Positions 1-14,070 of a DNA stretch of 64,000 nt are shown one piece after another (position 1 is the first letter of the stretch; every line of letters starts with the position of its first letter). This stretch comes from Otis tarda (Eukaryota > Chordata > Aves > Otidiformes > Otididae), in contig CM048553.1 of the NCBI GenBank assembly GCA_026413225.1, positions 133,144,190-133,208,189 of the forward strand, in the 5' to 3' direction. The notes below the pieces were generated by a model. That model saw only the letters and a program-made list of their open reading frames with translations, was not told the DNA's origin and searched no databases. The position numbers and the translations under genes were made by a program.

Positions 1-2176
1 TCATTTCAGATGTTGCTGCTGGTTATGTTCCATTTATATTCAATCTGTTCCTTACGTCATTGTTGCCACTTACACTGGCTAACTATGAATCTGAGAATCA
101 AGATTTTTCTTTTTCAATGGAAGTGCATTTTAAGCCTCCATATCTATTGCTTATTAATTGGAATTTCAGCTTTACCTGCAACACACAGTTCCTTTTTCTG
201 TCTTTACTCATTGCATGGCATATGCAAGTTGCAAGCTACTCCTCAAGAAGGGAGCTAATGATAATTTGTGATTTCTGTGGATTTCAGGTTAAGTTAGTCT
301 CTTTCTGGTAAAACTGTGATCAATCACCAACAGTGATGGAGCTACATCCACAGCCTCAGATGTCCCTACAGCTTTGCTTTCTATCCCTTTTTGAAGCAAA
401 TGGTCTCACCACTTTCTGGTAGGATAGGCAGAATTTCCCCTCTTCTTCTCCCCTCATTCATAAGCCAGAAACATGAAGCTACTGGAAGAACTCTTTCTCC
501 AGGCCTGCCTGCCAAGAAACAGTCTTGTCACCGCTTGTGTGCGGGCTTGATACAATTGCCCATTTTCCTGAGGGATGAGAGTCTAAAGGGGATAGGTTCA
601 TTATCCAGAGACCTCCAACTGACAGGCAAGTCTACCACTAGATATAGCATTTATGTGGCCAGCTATTACTGGCCACAGTAATTTTTTGCCATAAATGTAC
701 TATCAAGCAGGGTGTTAAAAATGGACTTCATTTATGTTATAAACAGAAGATTTATTATTGGACATACCAGAAACCTTTATGGAGCAGTGAACAGTATCAT
801 TGTCCTTGTGGACACAATCTGAATGGTCAGTAAGTCTCCACAGAAGACCCTGTAGGAAACAGGACTTCCATGAGCTATGCTCAAACAGATCTGTTTCCTC
901 AAAGCTAATTTATGTGAAAAAGGAACATCCTCCTTGATTGTGTGTGTCCTCCCTCCTTCTCCAACCCCCATTTAATTTGTCCCTCTTCCAGGTGGTGTGC
1001 AGGCCTGGACTGTGTTGTGCCACTAGTGTAAGAGTCCATCCCACTTCTAGCAGACACGAGCCTTTGTTACTAAGCACTCTTCCCTGTTGGACTTCCACTG
1101 TCTAGGTGAGTAAAACACAAAGTTTAAAATCACCATGCCAAGGCTTGACCATAAGAGTTTGACCCAGCTGACATACACCTGAGAGGAGTCTAGATTTTAA
1201 GGCTGTAATTACATGAATACAGTTGTCAGGAAATAAAAGTCTGTAAATAATAGCTGCTTTGGAGACGTCTATGGGAAAATGAACATCTGGTCTTCAGAAG
1301 GACTACCCTGGACTGGACCCAGGTAAAACTCCCCAGGTTAAACCTGCTTTACCTCACTGAAAGGTATTGTATCATGTGGGCATGACTTTTAATTTTCTTT
1401 GAGATAGCTGGGGTTTTCCTGACATAACCCCCTCATGGCCAAATCACAAGGGTTATATCCAGTGTTACACTGAAAGTGAGCAGGCAGTGATATTCCTTTA
1501 CAGCATGTTATATCATGACTGAATTATGTCAGTGACAGTTTGCTAAATCTGAAACTAAAACATATTTTGCTGGAGCTTGTCAAGAGAGCTATTACTCAGG
1601 ATGTGATTTTCACAGTCACCCCTGAAACAACCTGAGTTATGTGACTACCTACATGTATAGCTTTGGTCCGTACTTTTAACCAAAGCTTTAATTTTCTCTG
1701 TGTTTGATAGTGATCTTGATAGTTCTGCAGAGCAATGACCTGGCACAGCAAATGAAGGTACACCTAAGGAACCCTCTTGCTTATGAACAGTGTTGTGAGG
1801 AATCATGAGCCATGTCTGTAGTGCCCTGCTAGGTCAAACCTGATGGTGCCCCTTTAGGTTCCACATGAAGAAGCACTGAACTTAGGCACCCACTGCAGCT
1901 CCTGGGCTCTTTGGCACGACACTTTTCTTGTAAGTCTTTGCAAGTTAGCCTGCAAGACCCTTCTAGTATTGTCCTCCACCACTCTGACTAATTCATACCA
2001 TACACATGGAGTGATGCAGGAGTGGGTGATATCAACTAAGTCCTTACAGGAGAAAAAGGAGCTACCCCATACTGGCAAGGAGCTAGATGTCTGAGTAGCA
2101 GCCTTCCAGTGCAGTGACCCCAAAATCTGAATGCATTTGTGTTGACATGCATCTAAGCTACAGAGGGCATCCGTCT
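1..2176. other. Non-coding stretch, nothing recognised
   Basis: I see no gene, RNA or repeat that I can name here. The open frames are under 100 codons, overlap on both strands and show no domain. The base composition is AT-rich like most of the window. Confidence 0.5.
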
Positions 2177-2181
2177 GAGGT

Positions 2182-3140
2182 TGTGGTGGTCAAGGTTCTC
2201 GAGTCACTCAGTGCTTGGTGCAATTCCTCCCATCCTGGTCCACATATCAACCTAGGATGAGTGAGGAATGGATTGCGAAGGTGGTAGACCCAAGAATTAA
2301 GGCACCTCCTTAACGCACCTGGCTCCTGCTTTCCCCATTACTGGAAACGTTAATAACAGTCAATCACCTCCTGACAACCTCGTACACCTGCACCTGGGTC
2401 AGAGTCCAGGGGGACTGATATCAGAATTTCAAAAATCTAAAAATTCTGGGCCTGTGTAACTAGTGGAAAGGACCAGAATATTTCATAACCTGAGTTGGGC
2501 CAAAATGGAAAAGTACCTGACAAAAATCAGTTCTCTCGGACCCTATAAATAGTAACCCTAAGCACAACTGACCCATGGAGCTCTCCGGGATTGTTGCAGC
2601 GGACTGTGACCAGCATCTCCCCCAAGCTGGGACGCCTCTCAGGCATAGCCTCCTCAGACTGAAGAGGTTTAAGGACAGTCTGCCAGCAAAGTCAATGAAA
2701 AGCCAGGGTGAAGTTCAACTTCTCGAGGCTCAATTATCACCTGTTGAGGGGTGCTGATGCATTGTGAGTATTTACTCCAAACTCGAGAAAGAAGAGAGAA
2801 CTTTTAACGATAGACTAACCTCCTTTATCCACCTCTCTACCTGTACATACATATATGCATATATTTCACTGGATCCAAATATTTGTGTTTGTGTATTTTG
2901 TGCTTTACATATATATTAATTTAAGATATCCTGTAGTCAGTTAGTGTGAATCTTGTCATTCTCAAATCTGTAATTAAGTTACTGTTTCAATCATAACATA
3001 CTCTACTGAATCACTTTGTTAATCTTTAAATTGGTTAATGGTTAAGTGCTGCTAAATTCAACCTTTGTTTTACCTCACACCATTAATAAATCTTGAATTG
3101 CTACTAAATTGTAACCGTGATAAATATTTCATCCGCAACA
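2182..3140 (+). mobile_element. Solo LTR, about 959 bp, complete with 5-bp target duplication
   Basis: The element begins with TG (tgtggtggtcaagg) and ends with CA (catccgcaaca). It is flanked on both sides by the same five bases, gaggt (2177-2181 and 3141-3145). A TATA box (TATAAAT, 2544-2550) follows a roughly 360-bp U3. A polyadenylation signal (AATAAA, 3085-3090) lies about 50 bp before the end, so the orientation is plus and the R region is unusually long (about 500 bp). A 60-codon open frame (2575-2757) starts just downstream of the expected transcription start; I see no domain in it. There is no internal retroviral sequence beside it, so it is a solo LTR left by recombination. A 5-bp duplication fits ERVL-type or some class I elements. 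The family name is not certain. Confidence 0.85.
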
Positions 3141-3145
3141 GAGGT

Positions 3146-6100
3146 TCAGCCTAAATCAGAATCTGCACAGATCAGAAGGCTCCAGATTTCCCGTCTGGGA
3201 CAAGATCTTATCTCAGGCATTCTCAGGCATGTGGTGGTACAGGTACGCGCAGGAACAGGTATGTTTGCAGTACAGTTTCAGTACAGCATAATTCCTCCTC
3301 ACCACCTCCGGTTCTGGGTACGTGCTCTCAGGAGTGCTCAAAGAGTTGTTTGTTTTTTTTCTAAGCACAGAAGACTTTGGCCAAAGAGACCACAGACACC
3401 TCCACACATGAGCGAGTGAATACGCAGCAAGGAGTGGGTGCCTCGTGGCAGTAACGCCGGCTGGGCTGGCAGTGACAGGGAGCTGGCAGCAGACGGGCAG
3501 GCAGGGTGCTGCCTTGGCAGGCGTGAGGACAACAGTGTAGGCAGAAAAACATTCTGTGAGGGCTGTCCCAACTGGTCCCTTTCTGCCTTGACGACTTGCT
3601 TGGCACACTTCTCAAGCCACAGCCCCTGTCCCTGGAAGCCCACCTGAGAGGACACAGTACCAGCCTTGCTACCTGCTTTCAAAAGCTGACTGTGCAGAAA
3701 CAAAGGCTCAGGGGATTGAGGCTTTGCAGGGACCAAGGCTGAGAGGTAGCCAAGGCTGGCCCCTGGTGGGAGGCGGGGGCTGCTGAGTGCATGGGGCATG
3801 GCTGGGCATGGACCTCAAAATGTCCTGCTTTGTTTGTCCTCAAGACATGACCTTGTCATCCTAACACAGCCTGCCCTGAACCGTGTTTCTGATGTCTGCT
3901 GGCAGCCCCAGCTGGGGTGTGCCCAGCCTGGGAGCCACAGAGCTCCACATGCGTGGTGTGAGGCTCATCCAGCACCGCAGCTCAGGGCTGGTGGGGATGG
4001 AGGGCAGGGCCATGGGGCAAACACATGAGTTGGAGCAGCAGGAGTAGCTAGGGCCCACATCTAAGGATTTGTAAGCAAGCAAACAGCCCTTCTGCAAAGG
4101 TTTCCTTTGCCTGTGCACAGTGCACTTGGTTTGCGCTGTGCTGGTGTCTGTACAAAAATAAGGGGCAAGCCAGGTTTGCTGCTCATGCTGGGCAGGGAAT
4201 GGGAAGAGACAGTGTGGAAAACAGCTGAGCAGGCACAAGCCTCAGCATGTATGGTAGGTGCAGAAGAACAAAACAATATTAAACCTATGTAAGCACATGG
4301 TGTTCATCATCTAGGGGAACTAGCTGGTTGGTGTCAACACCAAGCACTAACACAGCCCAAATCTGTCTAACAGCCATCTGTTAGAGAACTAACATTTTGG
4401 AGCTCAGTTATCAGTGTTGGCATTTTTAAGTAAGGAAAGTTCAATAGCCATGCAGGAGGCATGAGCTACAGATGTTGCAGATGAGCTACAGTGTATTGTC
4501 ACCAGAAAATTTTTTGCTTATCAGCGTGCAGGATTGAGGTAAACTTCAGGGGGGACCTGAAGCTTACAGCTTTTCCATGATGACTTTGGTGTGAGGTTCT
4601 CCTGCAGTGTGCGGGAAGCCCCCCTCAGGGCCCACACCATATTGTTAGTGCATCCTGTGGCTAGCAAGGTAACGAGGTTATGTCTGAGTGAGAGCCCAGC
4701 TTCCTGACGGTGCCATGAAGAGCAATAAGTGTACTCCAGCACCTAAAAATAGTGACCTTCAAGTGATCTTAAAGGTCAAGACTGTAAATTGTCGGAAGGC
4801 TTAGCCTCAAAGGCACTGCAGTAGGAGGATTGTGGGATGCTATAAACAGGCTGACTCCAGCCCTCCGCTATCGTAGCGACCACGTCATGTAAGTCCCTGC
4901 ACAAATTCAGCAAGCTAACTCCTGAATTAGCTAGATTTTGCTGTTGTAAAAGGCTGTTGTAAAATATGTTACGTGTCAGGCATCCTAACAAACCAACCCA
5001 AACAAACTCAACTTTCAACAGGAAATTCTGTGTGCATCTTCCATGGTTTGCTGAATGCAATGTTTAGAAGGGCTACACCTCCAGCACCCTGCCTGCCCAG
5101 GGAAATATGTCCAGGATCACTGTCACAGAAAGTTTCCCTGTTGGCTTCAGTCCAAGGCTTTAAAACAGAGATCTTCGTTTAGAGCAATGACACTCTGTAG
5201 AAGCACACACTTGGCTTGCAAGACAGCAGCTCTCAGGAGGAGCCATGGGGAGGGCACTCAGTAGTTGACCACAGGGTCAACTGCAGTAGAGCCATCTCAG
5301 ACCTTGCTGCTTGCCTGCTTCCTGCTCACCAAAGACAAACCTGGACCCAGGTGTGCAATCAGAAGCCACCAGTTCCAGAGCTAAGATGCTGCTTAGAGGT
5401 GAGTTGGTGACTTCCCAGATGTGTCTGCCAGAGGACCCAGCTCCACCTGAATTCCTGTGCATGAGGGGGCAAATACAACATATGGCTGATGCAGCAGAAG
5501 CCAGCTTCCCAATGTGCTCTTATTATATGACTATTTTGTTTCAATCAGCTAATATTCAATGGCACTGTAGGTTTATTTCTAGCAGGAGGAGAAAATTATA
5601 AGTAAGGTTATTCTTGGTTGTTCAGTCCTGTGTGTTTACAGGAAAGTGCATGCGGGACCATGTCCCCAAAACAACCTGGAAACAAATAGTGCACAGTTGT
5701 GTTGCTCACTCTTTCCAAGACTGCCTTTCCTCTCACCTCTGCTTGCCCAAATTTTCTGTCTCCAAGACATCTGTCCCAGGGCAACTCTCTCCATTACTGT
5801 TTCTTATTTTTCCTGGCGTCCAGCCTCTAACACGCTTCCAACTGCCAACCTGCTTTCCTCAGCAATTGCAACTCATTCCATCAGGCCAGGTTTTAGTTCC
5901 TGATACTCTTTCACACCATGTATTATGTAAGTTTGTACTCTTTTTAACTATCATAGCCTTCAGAGGCTGTTTTTCTCTTTCCATTTAACTTGGAGAAACC
6001 CTACACAGATTACGTACTGTTTTCAATTAGGTCTCTGCCTTTTGTCTATAGGCAGCTATTGAATTTTGGATTGAAACAGCCCCTATTAGAGTAGTCAGAC

Positions 6101-8498
6101 ACACTTTTAATTGCTTGTGTGAATGGTAACTAAGGGCCAGATCCAACAGGAATCAGGAGAAAGTTTACAGTGGAAAATTATTGTGAAATAAGCAGAAGTG
6201 TGTATTGCTGCACAGTAATTATTCTGTACTTCCTCCTGCGCTGTTCTTAACATGCAGTGAGTTCAAAGTTTTGAGTTCAGTTTTGAAACTTCGGGTGCTA
6301 AAATTATGCTCATTGCAACCTGCTCCACCTCCATAGCTCCACTTAAGCCAGGAAATTCCTCATTTCAGGAGCTGCTTCCATTTCCTTTCCTACTTTATCC
6401 TGTCACAAACACCTGAAGTGCTGCTTCACAGCATGCCACGGTGTAGTTCTGCCTTGACAGCAGAGAGCAACTTGGCACCTACCTCATGCTGAAGCACCTG
6501 AGTTTGAGAAACCAGGTTCCTCACACCCATATCCGTGCAAGGGACATCTGCTCTGAGCATGCCTCACACGCTCACGGGATGTCTCTGTACAAAGGCATTC
6601 CCACTCCCTCTCACTGAGGGCATTTCTCTGTGCAGAAACTGAGAGCTGGACCAGGGAGAGGAGCAGGACCCGCCAAGCTGGGCGGCAGGAGCACTTTGAG
6701 ACCCAAATTATCTACGTGACTCTGATTTTCTGAGCTAAAGAGAGGCATTTGGTTATGTAGCCTATTGATATTGCTGGTCATATACAGGTATCTAATAAAG
6801 GCCTGACGGTACTGATGCAAGGTAGTTGTGATTTGCCAGGCATCAGCTCTCCCACGTGCTCTTGTGTTAACAGATTGCTGGCAGAGTTCCAGGTGTCAGT
6901 GATGATGCTGCTAGGGGGAAGTGAAGCAGACACATATTAAACTGTTTTAAATGGTTTTCTTACCAATCAATAAAGTGCTGAATCTCATTGTCTTTTCCAC
7001 AGCCAGGAGACTTGTTATTCACTACCTGTCAGCTATCTGCTAATATTGGATTTGCACTTTACAAAGATAGATTTTTATTTGTTTTTAGGAGCTATTTGAT
7101 GATTTCTGAAGAGGCAGCTGAATGCTGGTGCAGGCAAGAGCTAGCTGTAGGCCAATGGTAAATGGGAAGCAGAAAAAAAATTCAGTCCAAGCAGCCTGCA
7201 GTGACCTGAGAAAAGGGCTCTGTCTACATCACGAGTAATGCAGCATAATGGGGGCGGATCAGCAGAGTGAAACAGTTCATGCTGAAAACCTGACATCTAC
7301 ATTAGGTGCCTTCTAGTGGGGGCTAACTTAAGATCCACTCTTGTCTGGTCCAATGGACTGAATATGCACTTGTGGTTCAAGCACGTCACACGTGCTCCTG
7401 GAGCACATCTCATTGTTTAATTCAGTCTGAAAGGAGTCTAGTTTCCAGACTGCGAGCATGCTACACCTGATGCAGTAAGTGGCGACAACCGGACAATTTG
7501 TTTCAAAAGCACATTCCTCAACTAAAACCCTAATGTAGATAAGGTGAAGGATTGCTTGAAATAAATTAAATCTAGACTAAATGAAGCAAAATGTGCCCTG
7601 TGTGATGCGTAGGAACAATGAAGCTGCAGATTCGCAATAAATTGCAGCTGACAGAAAAAAAAACACAAAACAAAACAAACAAGTATGCAGTTTCTTCTTC
7701 TTTCTGCATCCCTCTACTTCTTTCCTGGTACACCACAAAGGAAGCTTGGGTGCTTAGCTCTGCACTCTGGATCTCACTAAAGAAGCCAGCCATCTAGAAG
7801 TTAAATATTGCAATGCGACATTACAGCATCTAATAACAATCATTTTTGGTTTAAATTAAATATTACCCACCTCATATTTTAAACAAGGGAGAGACAGATT
7901 TTTGCTTTCAGTTACTCTGGATGCATACTGGAGCAAGATTTATTCTATAAATATTTAAATAAACCATATTCATTAAATTAGTTTTCCTCCCACTCTTTCT
8001 ATTTACTTCTATTTGCTATCAAAGGTTCCATTATAGATTCAGCTCAGCTTTCCCCTGGAGGCTGTAGCCACAATAATACTGTTTGATGTAAATAGGTTGT
8101 GGTGACTGATTTTTTTTTTTACTCCAGTAAGCATATTGCTTGGAACACGCTGCTCACTCACATGGTCCAAAAAAATGTGAAGACATGACTCATATCTGAC
8201 AACTGCTACTGATCTCATTTCCCTTACTCAAACTCCACAGTTTATATACAGATCTATTTTGAATAGTGGGATGTGTGAATGTGTCTCCAGTCTTTCCTTA
8301 TTCAGCCTTAGAGAAAAGAAGGGACTTTCTTTTCTTTCCTTCAGGGGACTGGAATGCATCTCACTAACATTTAGGCCATTTACAAGAACATAGTGGAAGT
8401 TTTAACTTCAGCAACTAGATGTGGCATTTTTAGAACTGCTTTCTGAGCATTTTTTGAGGTACATGGCCAGGTGGACTTGCAGTAGCACAGATTTAGAG
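3146..8498. other. Non-coding stretch without recognisable genes
   Basis: No domain-bearing frame was found. The longest open frame is on the minus strand at 3338-3799 (153 codons). It is rich in Leu, Pro and Ser, overlaps other open frames on both strands and resembles no family I know, so I treat it as chance. Short runs of A or T are scattered through it (for example 7655-7680 and 8110-8120). Confidence 0.5.
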
Positions 8499-9072
8499 GA
8501 GCATGGCCAGCAGGGCGAGGGAGGTGATTCTCCCCCTCTACTCTGCCCTGGTGAGATCCCACCTGGAGTACTGTGTCCAGTTCTGGAGCCCCCAACATAA
8601 GAAGGACATGGACCAGTTGGAGAGGGTCCAGAGGAGGGCCATGATAAGAGGGCTGGAGCACCTTTCCTATGAAGACAGGCTGAGAGAGTTGGGGCTGTAC
8701 AGCCTCGAGAAGAGGAGGCTCCAGGGAGACCTTATAGCGATCTTCCAGTACCTCAAGGGGGCCTATGAGAAAGATGGGAAGAAGCTGTTCAGAAGGGCCT
8801 GTTGTGATAGGACAAGGGGTAATGGTTTTAAAATAGAGGGGGGTAGATTTAGTTTAGATATTAGGAAAAATTTTTTTACAATGAGAGTTGTAGAACACTG
8901 GAACAGGTTGCCCAGAGAGGTGGTGAATGCCCCATCCCTGGAAACGTTCAAGGCCAGGTTGGATGAGGCTCTGAGCAACCTGATCTAGTTGGGGATGTCC
9001 CTGCTTCTTGCAGGGGGGTTGGACTAGAAGACCTTTGAAGGTCCCTTCCAACCCTAACTATTCTATGATTTT
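8499..9072 (+). mobile_element. CR1 LINE, 5'-truncated 3' end
   Basis: The fragment holds the last part of the CR1 reverse-transcriptase frame, then the CR1 3' UTR (ggggatgtccctgcttcttg, ggtcccttccaaccctaact) and the terminal TTCTATGAT. CR1 copies end in a short repeat of that motif rather than poly(A), as here. Truncation at the 5' side is the usual result of incomplete target-primed reverse transcription. The closely similar fragments at 10229, 17683 and 18137 belong to the same broad family. Confidence 0.95.
8503..8988 (+). pseudogene. CR1 ORF2 C-terminal fragment (reverse transcriptase tail)
   Basis: This is an uninterrupted 161-codon frame running to the natural stop. It carries the conserved C-terminal landmarks of CR1 ORF2: [20 protein letters not shown], then [16 protein letters not shown], then [15 protein letters not shown] and a leucine-rich end. 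The endonuclease domain and the catalytic palm of the RT are missing because of the 5' truncation, so it cannot be functional. The lack of stops over the whole stretch suggests a comparatively young copy. The apparent initiating Met is internal to the original protein and has no significance. Confidence 0.9.
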
Positions 9073-10228
9073 AAGGAGTTATTTACACTTATAAATTACC
9101 CACTCTGAGCTGGTTGCCTCTGTGCATGAAGACTGGCATGCACATGACATGCTTCCTTCCCCAGATGTTGTTGTGGTTTTCCCCACTAAAATCAGCCACA
9201 AAGATTTTACGCTGCAGTAATCCTCCTCTGGTCATGTTTATTTTAGTGGTTCTCCCTTTGCCTTCCACACGGCTTTTGCGCTGTGCATGACCAGCTGACG
9301 TGTTGGCCTGTGTGCAGCCCTGCTCCGGGGCGACCACGGCTGAAGTCAGGGCACTGTGCCCACGTCAGCACAAACACCGACGCAAATGCAAGCGCACACT
9401 CCGGCCTCAGGAATGAGCACGCCAAACCTCATCTTCTCCCTCGCCCTGTATTTCTGCATTGTGTTTCCACCTGGAGCTTCTCAGAGGGCCTCAGAAAAGG
9501 AGGTGATGCAGGGAGCCACATGATCCCAACTACAGAAGCTGGTGTTTTTGAGAGAAGCAGTAAAGAGACTGGCAAAGCAAGAATATAACCGGGCTCCCAT
9601 GTGGGCTCCATGCCCAAGGCTATGAAGATGACTTGGAAACCTGAAGGGAAAACTATTTGTGGTTGAGCCCATATTATGCACTGAACTGGATTTATTAACA
9701 TGAGTCATAGTCATTAATTCTCACCTCAAGCCTTTGATTTAGCACTGAGCACTTACTTTTTAGTCTCCACTGTCATCCTAGTTAAGCAGTTACTTTCTGT
9801 CAAGATTTCAGGAAAATCTTCAGCAAAAGCTTTCATCATCCAAATTAAGAGAAGGTAAACAGGCTCTCTCAGAATAAGACACAGTTAGCTGATGCTCCTT
9901 ATCCCACATTGTTCCCCATGCTAGCAAAGTTTAACTTTGCAATATTTAACTTCTAGATGGCTGGCTTCTTTAGTGAGATCCAGCCATTAGGGGAAAGAAA
10001 TGAGAATTCATGCATTTTCCAGGCAAGCTGCTTTACTATTATTAAACCCACAATAGGACTAACTAGGCTTTCACAGGAAGTAGCAATTTTTATGAATTAA
10101 GTCCAAGGTTTTGTACAGGAGAGAAGTCATCAAAATAAAGTTTCAACAAGTTATTCCACACAAGCAACACCACAAATAACCTGAGGAGGAAGCCACAGAC
10201 CTCGTTCACGCAGTGATATTTGTCTTTT
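9073..10228. other. Non-coding spacer between two CR1 copies
   Basis: No gene seen. Overlapping frames of 60-101 codons on both strands at 9243-9714 have no recognisable domain. A small CpG-bearing patch lies at 9280-9400. Confidence 0.45.
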
Positions 10229-11037
10229 CATAGAACCATAGAATAGTTTGGGTTGGAAGGGACCTTTAAAGGTTATCTAGTCTGACTCCTCTGCAAGGAG
10301 CAGGGACATCTCCAACCAGATCAGATTGCTCAGAGCCCCATCTAATCTGGCCTTGAATGTTTCCAGAGATGGGGCATCTACCACCTTTCTGAGCAACCTG
10401 TTCCAGTGTTCCACCACCCTCATTGTAAAAAAAAGTCTTTCTTATATCTAGCCTAAATCTACCTCCTTCTAGTTTAAAACTATTACCCCTCATCCTACCA
10501 CCACTCTTCCAGGTACTGGAAGGCCACTATAAGGTCTCCCCAGAGCCTTCTCTTCTCCAGGCTGTACAGCCCCAACTCTCTCAGCCTGGGCTCATTGGAG
10601 AGGTGCTCCAGCCCTCTTATCATCTTCAAGGCCCTCCTCTGGACCTGCTCCAACAGGTCCACGTCTTTCCTGTGCTGAGGACTCCAGAGGTGGATGCAGT
10701 ACACCAGGAAGAGTCCCTCACAAGAGCAGAGTAGAGGGGGATAATCACCTCCCTCGACCTGCTGTCCACGCTTCTTTTGATGCAGCCCAGGATACAGTTG
10801 GCTTTCTGGGCTCCAAGTGCACATTGCTGGCTCATGAGCTTTTCATCCACCAGTACTCCCAAGTCCTTCTCCTCAGGGCTGCTCTCAATCTCTTCATCCC
10901 ACAGCCTGCATTGATACCAGGGATTGCCCTGACCCAGGTACGCTTGGCCTTGTTGAACCTCATGAGGTTCACATGGGCGGACATATCCAGCCTGTCAAGG
11001 ACCCTCTGAATGGCATCCCATCCCTCAGGCATGTCAG
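10229..11037 (-). mobile_element. CR1 LINE, 5'-truncated, inverted relative to the 8499 copy
   Basis: Read on the minus strand, the end is the CR1 terminus (plus strand tcatagaaccatagaatag). It is preceded by the 3' UTR and a decayed ORF2 C-terminus. The reading frame is broken: pieces lie at 10832-11032, 10626-10862, 10495-10824 and 10266-10493 in different frames. The second-to-last carries the motif [19 protein letters not shown]. Frameshifts separate the pieces. It reaches about 200 bp further upstream in the ORF than the 8499 copy and is more decayed, so it is probably older. Confidence 0.92.
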
Positions 11038-13889
11038 ATTTATTGCATAACTCTCCATTACAGTAGCTCCAAGAGTTGATCTACCCCCCACCCCCACTTC
11101 CACATTTCCCTATAGTAGGGACTACACACTTCTGACCATAGATGTCTCATGTCATGTGCTGACCGTGCGGCATTCATGCAGGTTTGCAGAAAACTGGTTC
11201 TGTCACTAGCAATCATACCAAGTCTTCACCATAACTATGTCTCACCACATCAGTCATCATCTACTTCAAGATTAACTTGGTAGTGAAACATGCATAAAGT
11301 TGTCAGAAAGGCAACATGGAGGGAACATTCAAAGGAAGAAGATAGATAGAGCCATACTGTACTCTGCAGTAGTCCCAAGCCGGCATTTCAGCCCACGCTC
11401 ATCTCCTGTCTATGCTACTTGGACACAAACCTATTACTTAGCCAGAAGCTAAAAAAGGCCAAGCTCAGATGGCAGGGGGGAAGCATTTTTGCAAAAGCAA
11501 AGGGCACACCCATTTGAAGGGTGTCCTAGGTTAGGGACGCTGGTTACAGCTGTACTAGTAAATTAAACATGCCAGGAACTGTTTGTTCACATGGAGGCTA
11601 GCTGTGCAGGATGACTTACCTCCATGCCTTATCTCTTATCCAGATCTTGGCCATATCAGGATGGCCACACGGAAAATACCTGCTGAGGATTTGCACCAGT
11701 TCCTGATCTGCTCCCAGGAATCGCTTGGGATAGCACAAACTAGCCTGGGCTAAACCATGCCTGCACCATGCTGCCAGTGGAATGGTGCAGATGGTCATGC
11801 TCCAGGGCCCAGAAACTGGTGTTTTTCTCTTGATGATGCAGCTACTGTGTTCAGCAAATTTCCCTCTCACCTGATTTTTTGCAACTCCATTCTGACCAGT
11901 TATGAAGTCTCTTTCAGAAACATGTTGGTGTTGTGTATCATTGCGTGTGTAGGCAGCCCACAACTGGGTTGCCCTTGTACGTGTGGCCACAGGGGACCGA
12001 GCTACAGGTCTCCTGTAGTAAGCAATGTGGACATGTAGAGCACACAGCAGTGAGCAAGCTCTGTATCAGCTTGCTCCTCGAGTGTGGACCAGGAAATAAA
12101 ATGCTAGCCTGAATGATGGTGGGCAAAGCCTTCTGAGGAAAACAAAAAGGGAAGAAAAAGAAGAGAAAAAAGAGAAGAAATGATGAGGCAGGAAGAAGGA
12201 CCTAAAGAAGACAATGCACTGAAAACTGTGCAACAAACAATATTAAAAAGATTAAAGAGAATCGGCATGAAGTTCAGGCTTTAGACAAACATCTGCAGAG
12301 GCCATGGTGAGAGCTCAGTGCAGGAAATGGAGCAGGGGGAAATCACACTTTAAAGATTCATGATGCTATTAGAAGAGATTTCCCTGTCTCATGATGTTTA
12401 TTAAATATCTAATTTTAGACTAGTGATAAGGTCAGACATTAGTACTCAGCCTCTACATAAATATTTAATACTTATTGACCCCCATTCTCATGTTTCAGGG
12501 GAACATGCTGGAAGCTGTCATAAAAATTACATGGGGATGTGGTACATAAATATACAGAAAGACTAATTGTGGTACTAATTTCTTTGTTGCCTGAAACTAA
12601 ATTCATTTACTTCTTGTCTGCAGCTTAGTAGGACCTGTAGGATACAACAAATATTGATTCTCAGCGTAGGATGTTGCTGCACGAACAGAAAGGCTGTGGC
12701 CGTTTCTTGGTGTTCCCCGGCTGCTGCATCTGTGGTGATGAAATTCAGCGCAAAGAGACGAGCAGGGGGAGCATTCATTTCGGGCAACACCACCCGTTTA
12801 CAGCATCACCTTTTTTCTCCTAACCTACAATACCCCAACACCAAACATGGACCTTGTGATCCCCTTTAAACTGTTCTGTAGCCAAAAAAGAGAAAGCTAT
12901 CTGGCAGCACAGCTTCAGTTACCAATAAATTAATGAATGCAGAATTACAGATACCTGATTATTGTTAGATAAATGTGATAGTGGCAAGGTATTATACACA
13001 TAATCTGTCCCATGCTACTGCCATTTGCTGAACTTATCCCCAAAACGTGGATACTAGATGACCAATCACTGCATCTGCTGATGGTTGAGGTCAAAATCAT
13101 TTAAAAACATATAAAAGAGTGTTCAACACCTATCTTTTAAGGGGAAGGGAGAAGCGTACCTGGAGATTATACACACCAGCTGCTGAGTCAAGGCCTCAGT
13201 CTGCCACATGTGAAAAAGCCTATGAAGATGAGAGCTTCAAGAAAGTACAAAGAGGAGAAAAATTAATCATTACAATATTCATGTATTTTTACACATTCTA
13301 ACCTCAGAAAGACAGCACAAAGTAGAATAGGTAGCGAGCTTCAGCACGACAAAATGAGCTTGGAGGTGCTACATATGTATTAGTGATCTGTGGAAGAAGG
13401 TCATGCACAACAGCTGAGGTGCCAACATTTGCCAGGTGGCTAATTTTGTAGATAGGTTGACCTCTGATAGGACTAATTTCTAATTGAGCTGGGAGACTCG
13501 CATGAATCACAGCATGATGAGAGACTGGAAAGGCTAACTTGAACTAATTCCAAAACTGTAATAAAATAAAGTGCAAGTGTTCAGCTGAATATGGTGCTTG
13601 TAAGAAAAACATACTGGTAGCTTTTCAAAACAATGTCCTCTCTGCAGGACAGATGCCTTGTATACAAGTTGTAGGCACTTCTAGGGTGAGACTGCTTCTC
13701 TTCAGCATTCATTTAGTGCAGGACTAAGGGAGGCCATGCTCCATGTTTGAAGCCCCAAATTATTACGATGAGATAGTGCCTGACAGAAGGGAGGATGTTT
13801 TCCCTGAATACCTTACGTGTTTCTCACTATGCTTGGACCTGAAGTGGCCATTCCCAGGAGGGGAATTTTTTCAGGCACATCATAGTTTT

Positions 13890-14070
13890 TCTGCATAATA
13901 CTAATAATAGTAATAATAATTATACTAATTATATAATAAAACCTTACAATATATTATATTAATAGAATAAATAACTAAATGAAATAGAATATTAATAATA
14001 TATGTTAATGTGTTATAATATATGATAATGATAATATAACACTATTAATATGTGACAATAACACTAATAA
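13890..14070. repeat. AT-rich microsatellite / low-complexity tract (ATA-type)
   Basis: About 180 bp made almost only of A and T, with recurring aataat, taatataa and atattaat blocks. It is an imperfect trinucleotide array, not a regular one. Confidence 0.8.

Noticed and set aside
3338-3799. 153-codon minus-strand frame
   Set aside because: Low-complexity Leu/Pro/Ser composition, no domain, and open frames overlap it on both strands; most likely chance.
4500-4960. Possible old LTR or DNA transposon around a tataaac word at 4841
   Set aside because: I could not find paired ends, a target duplication or any family resemblance.
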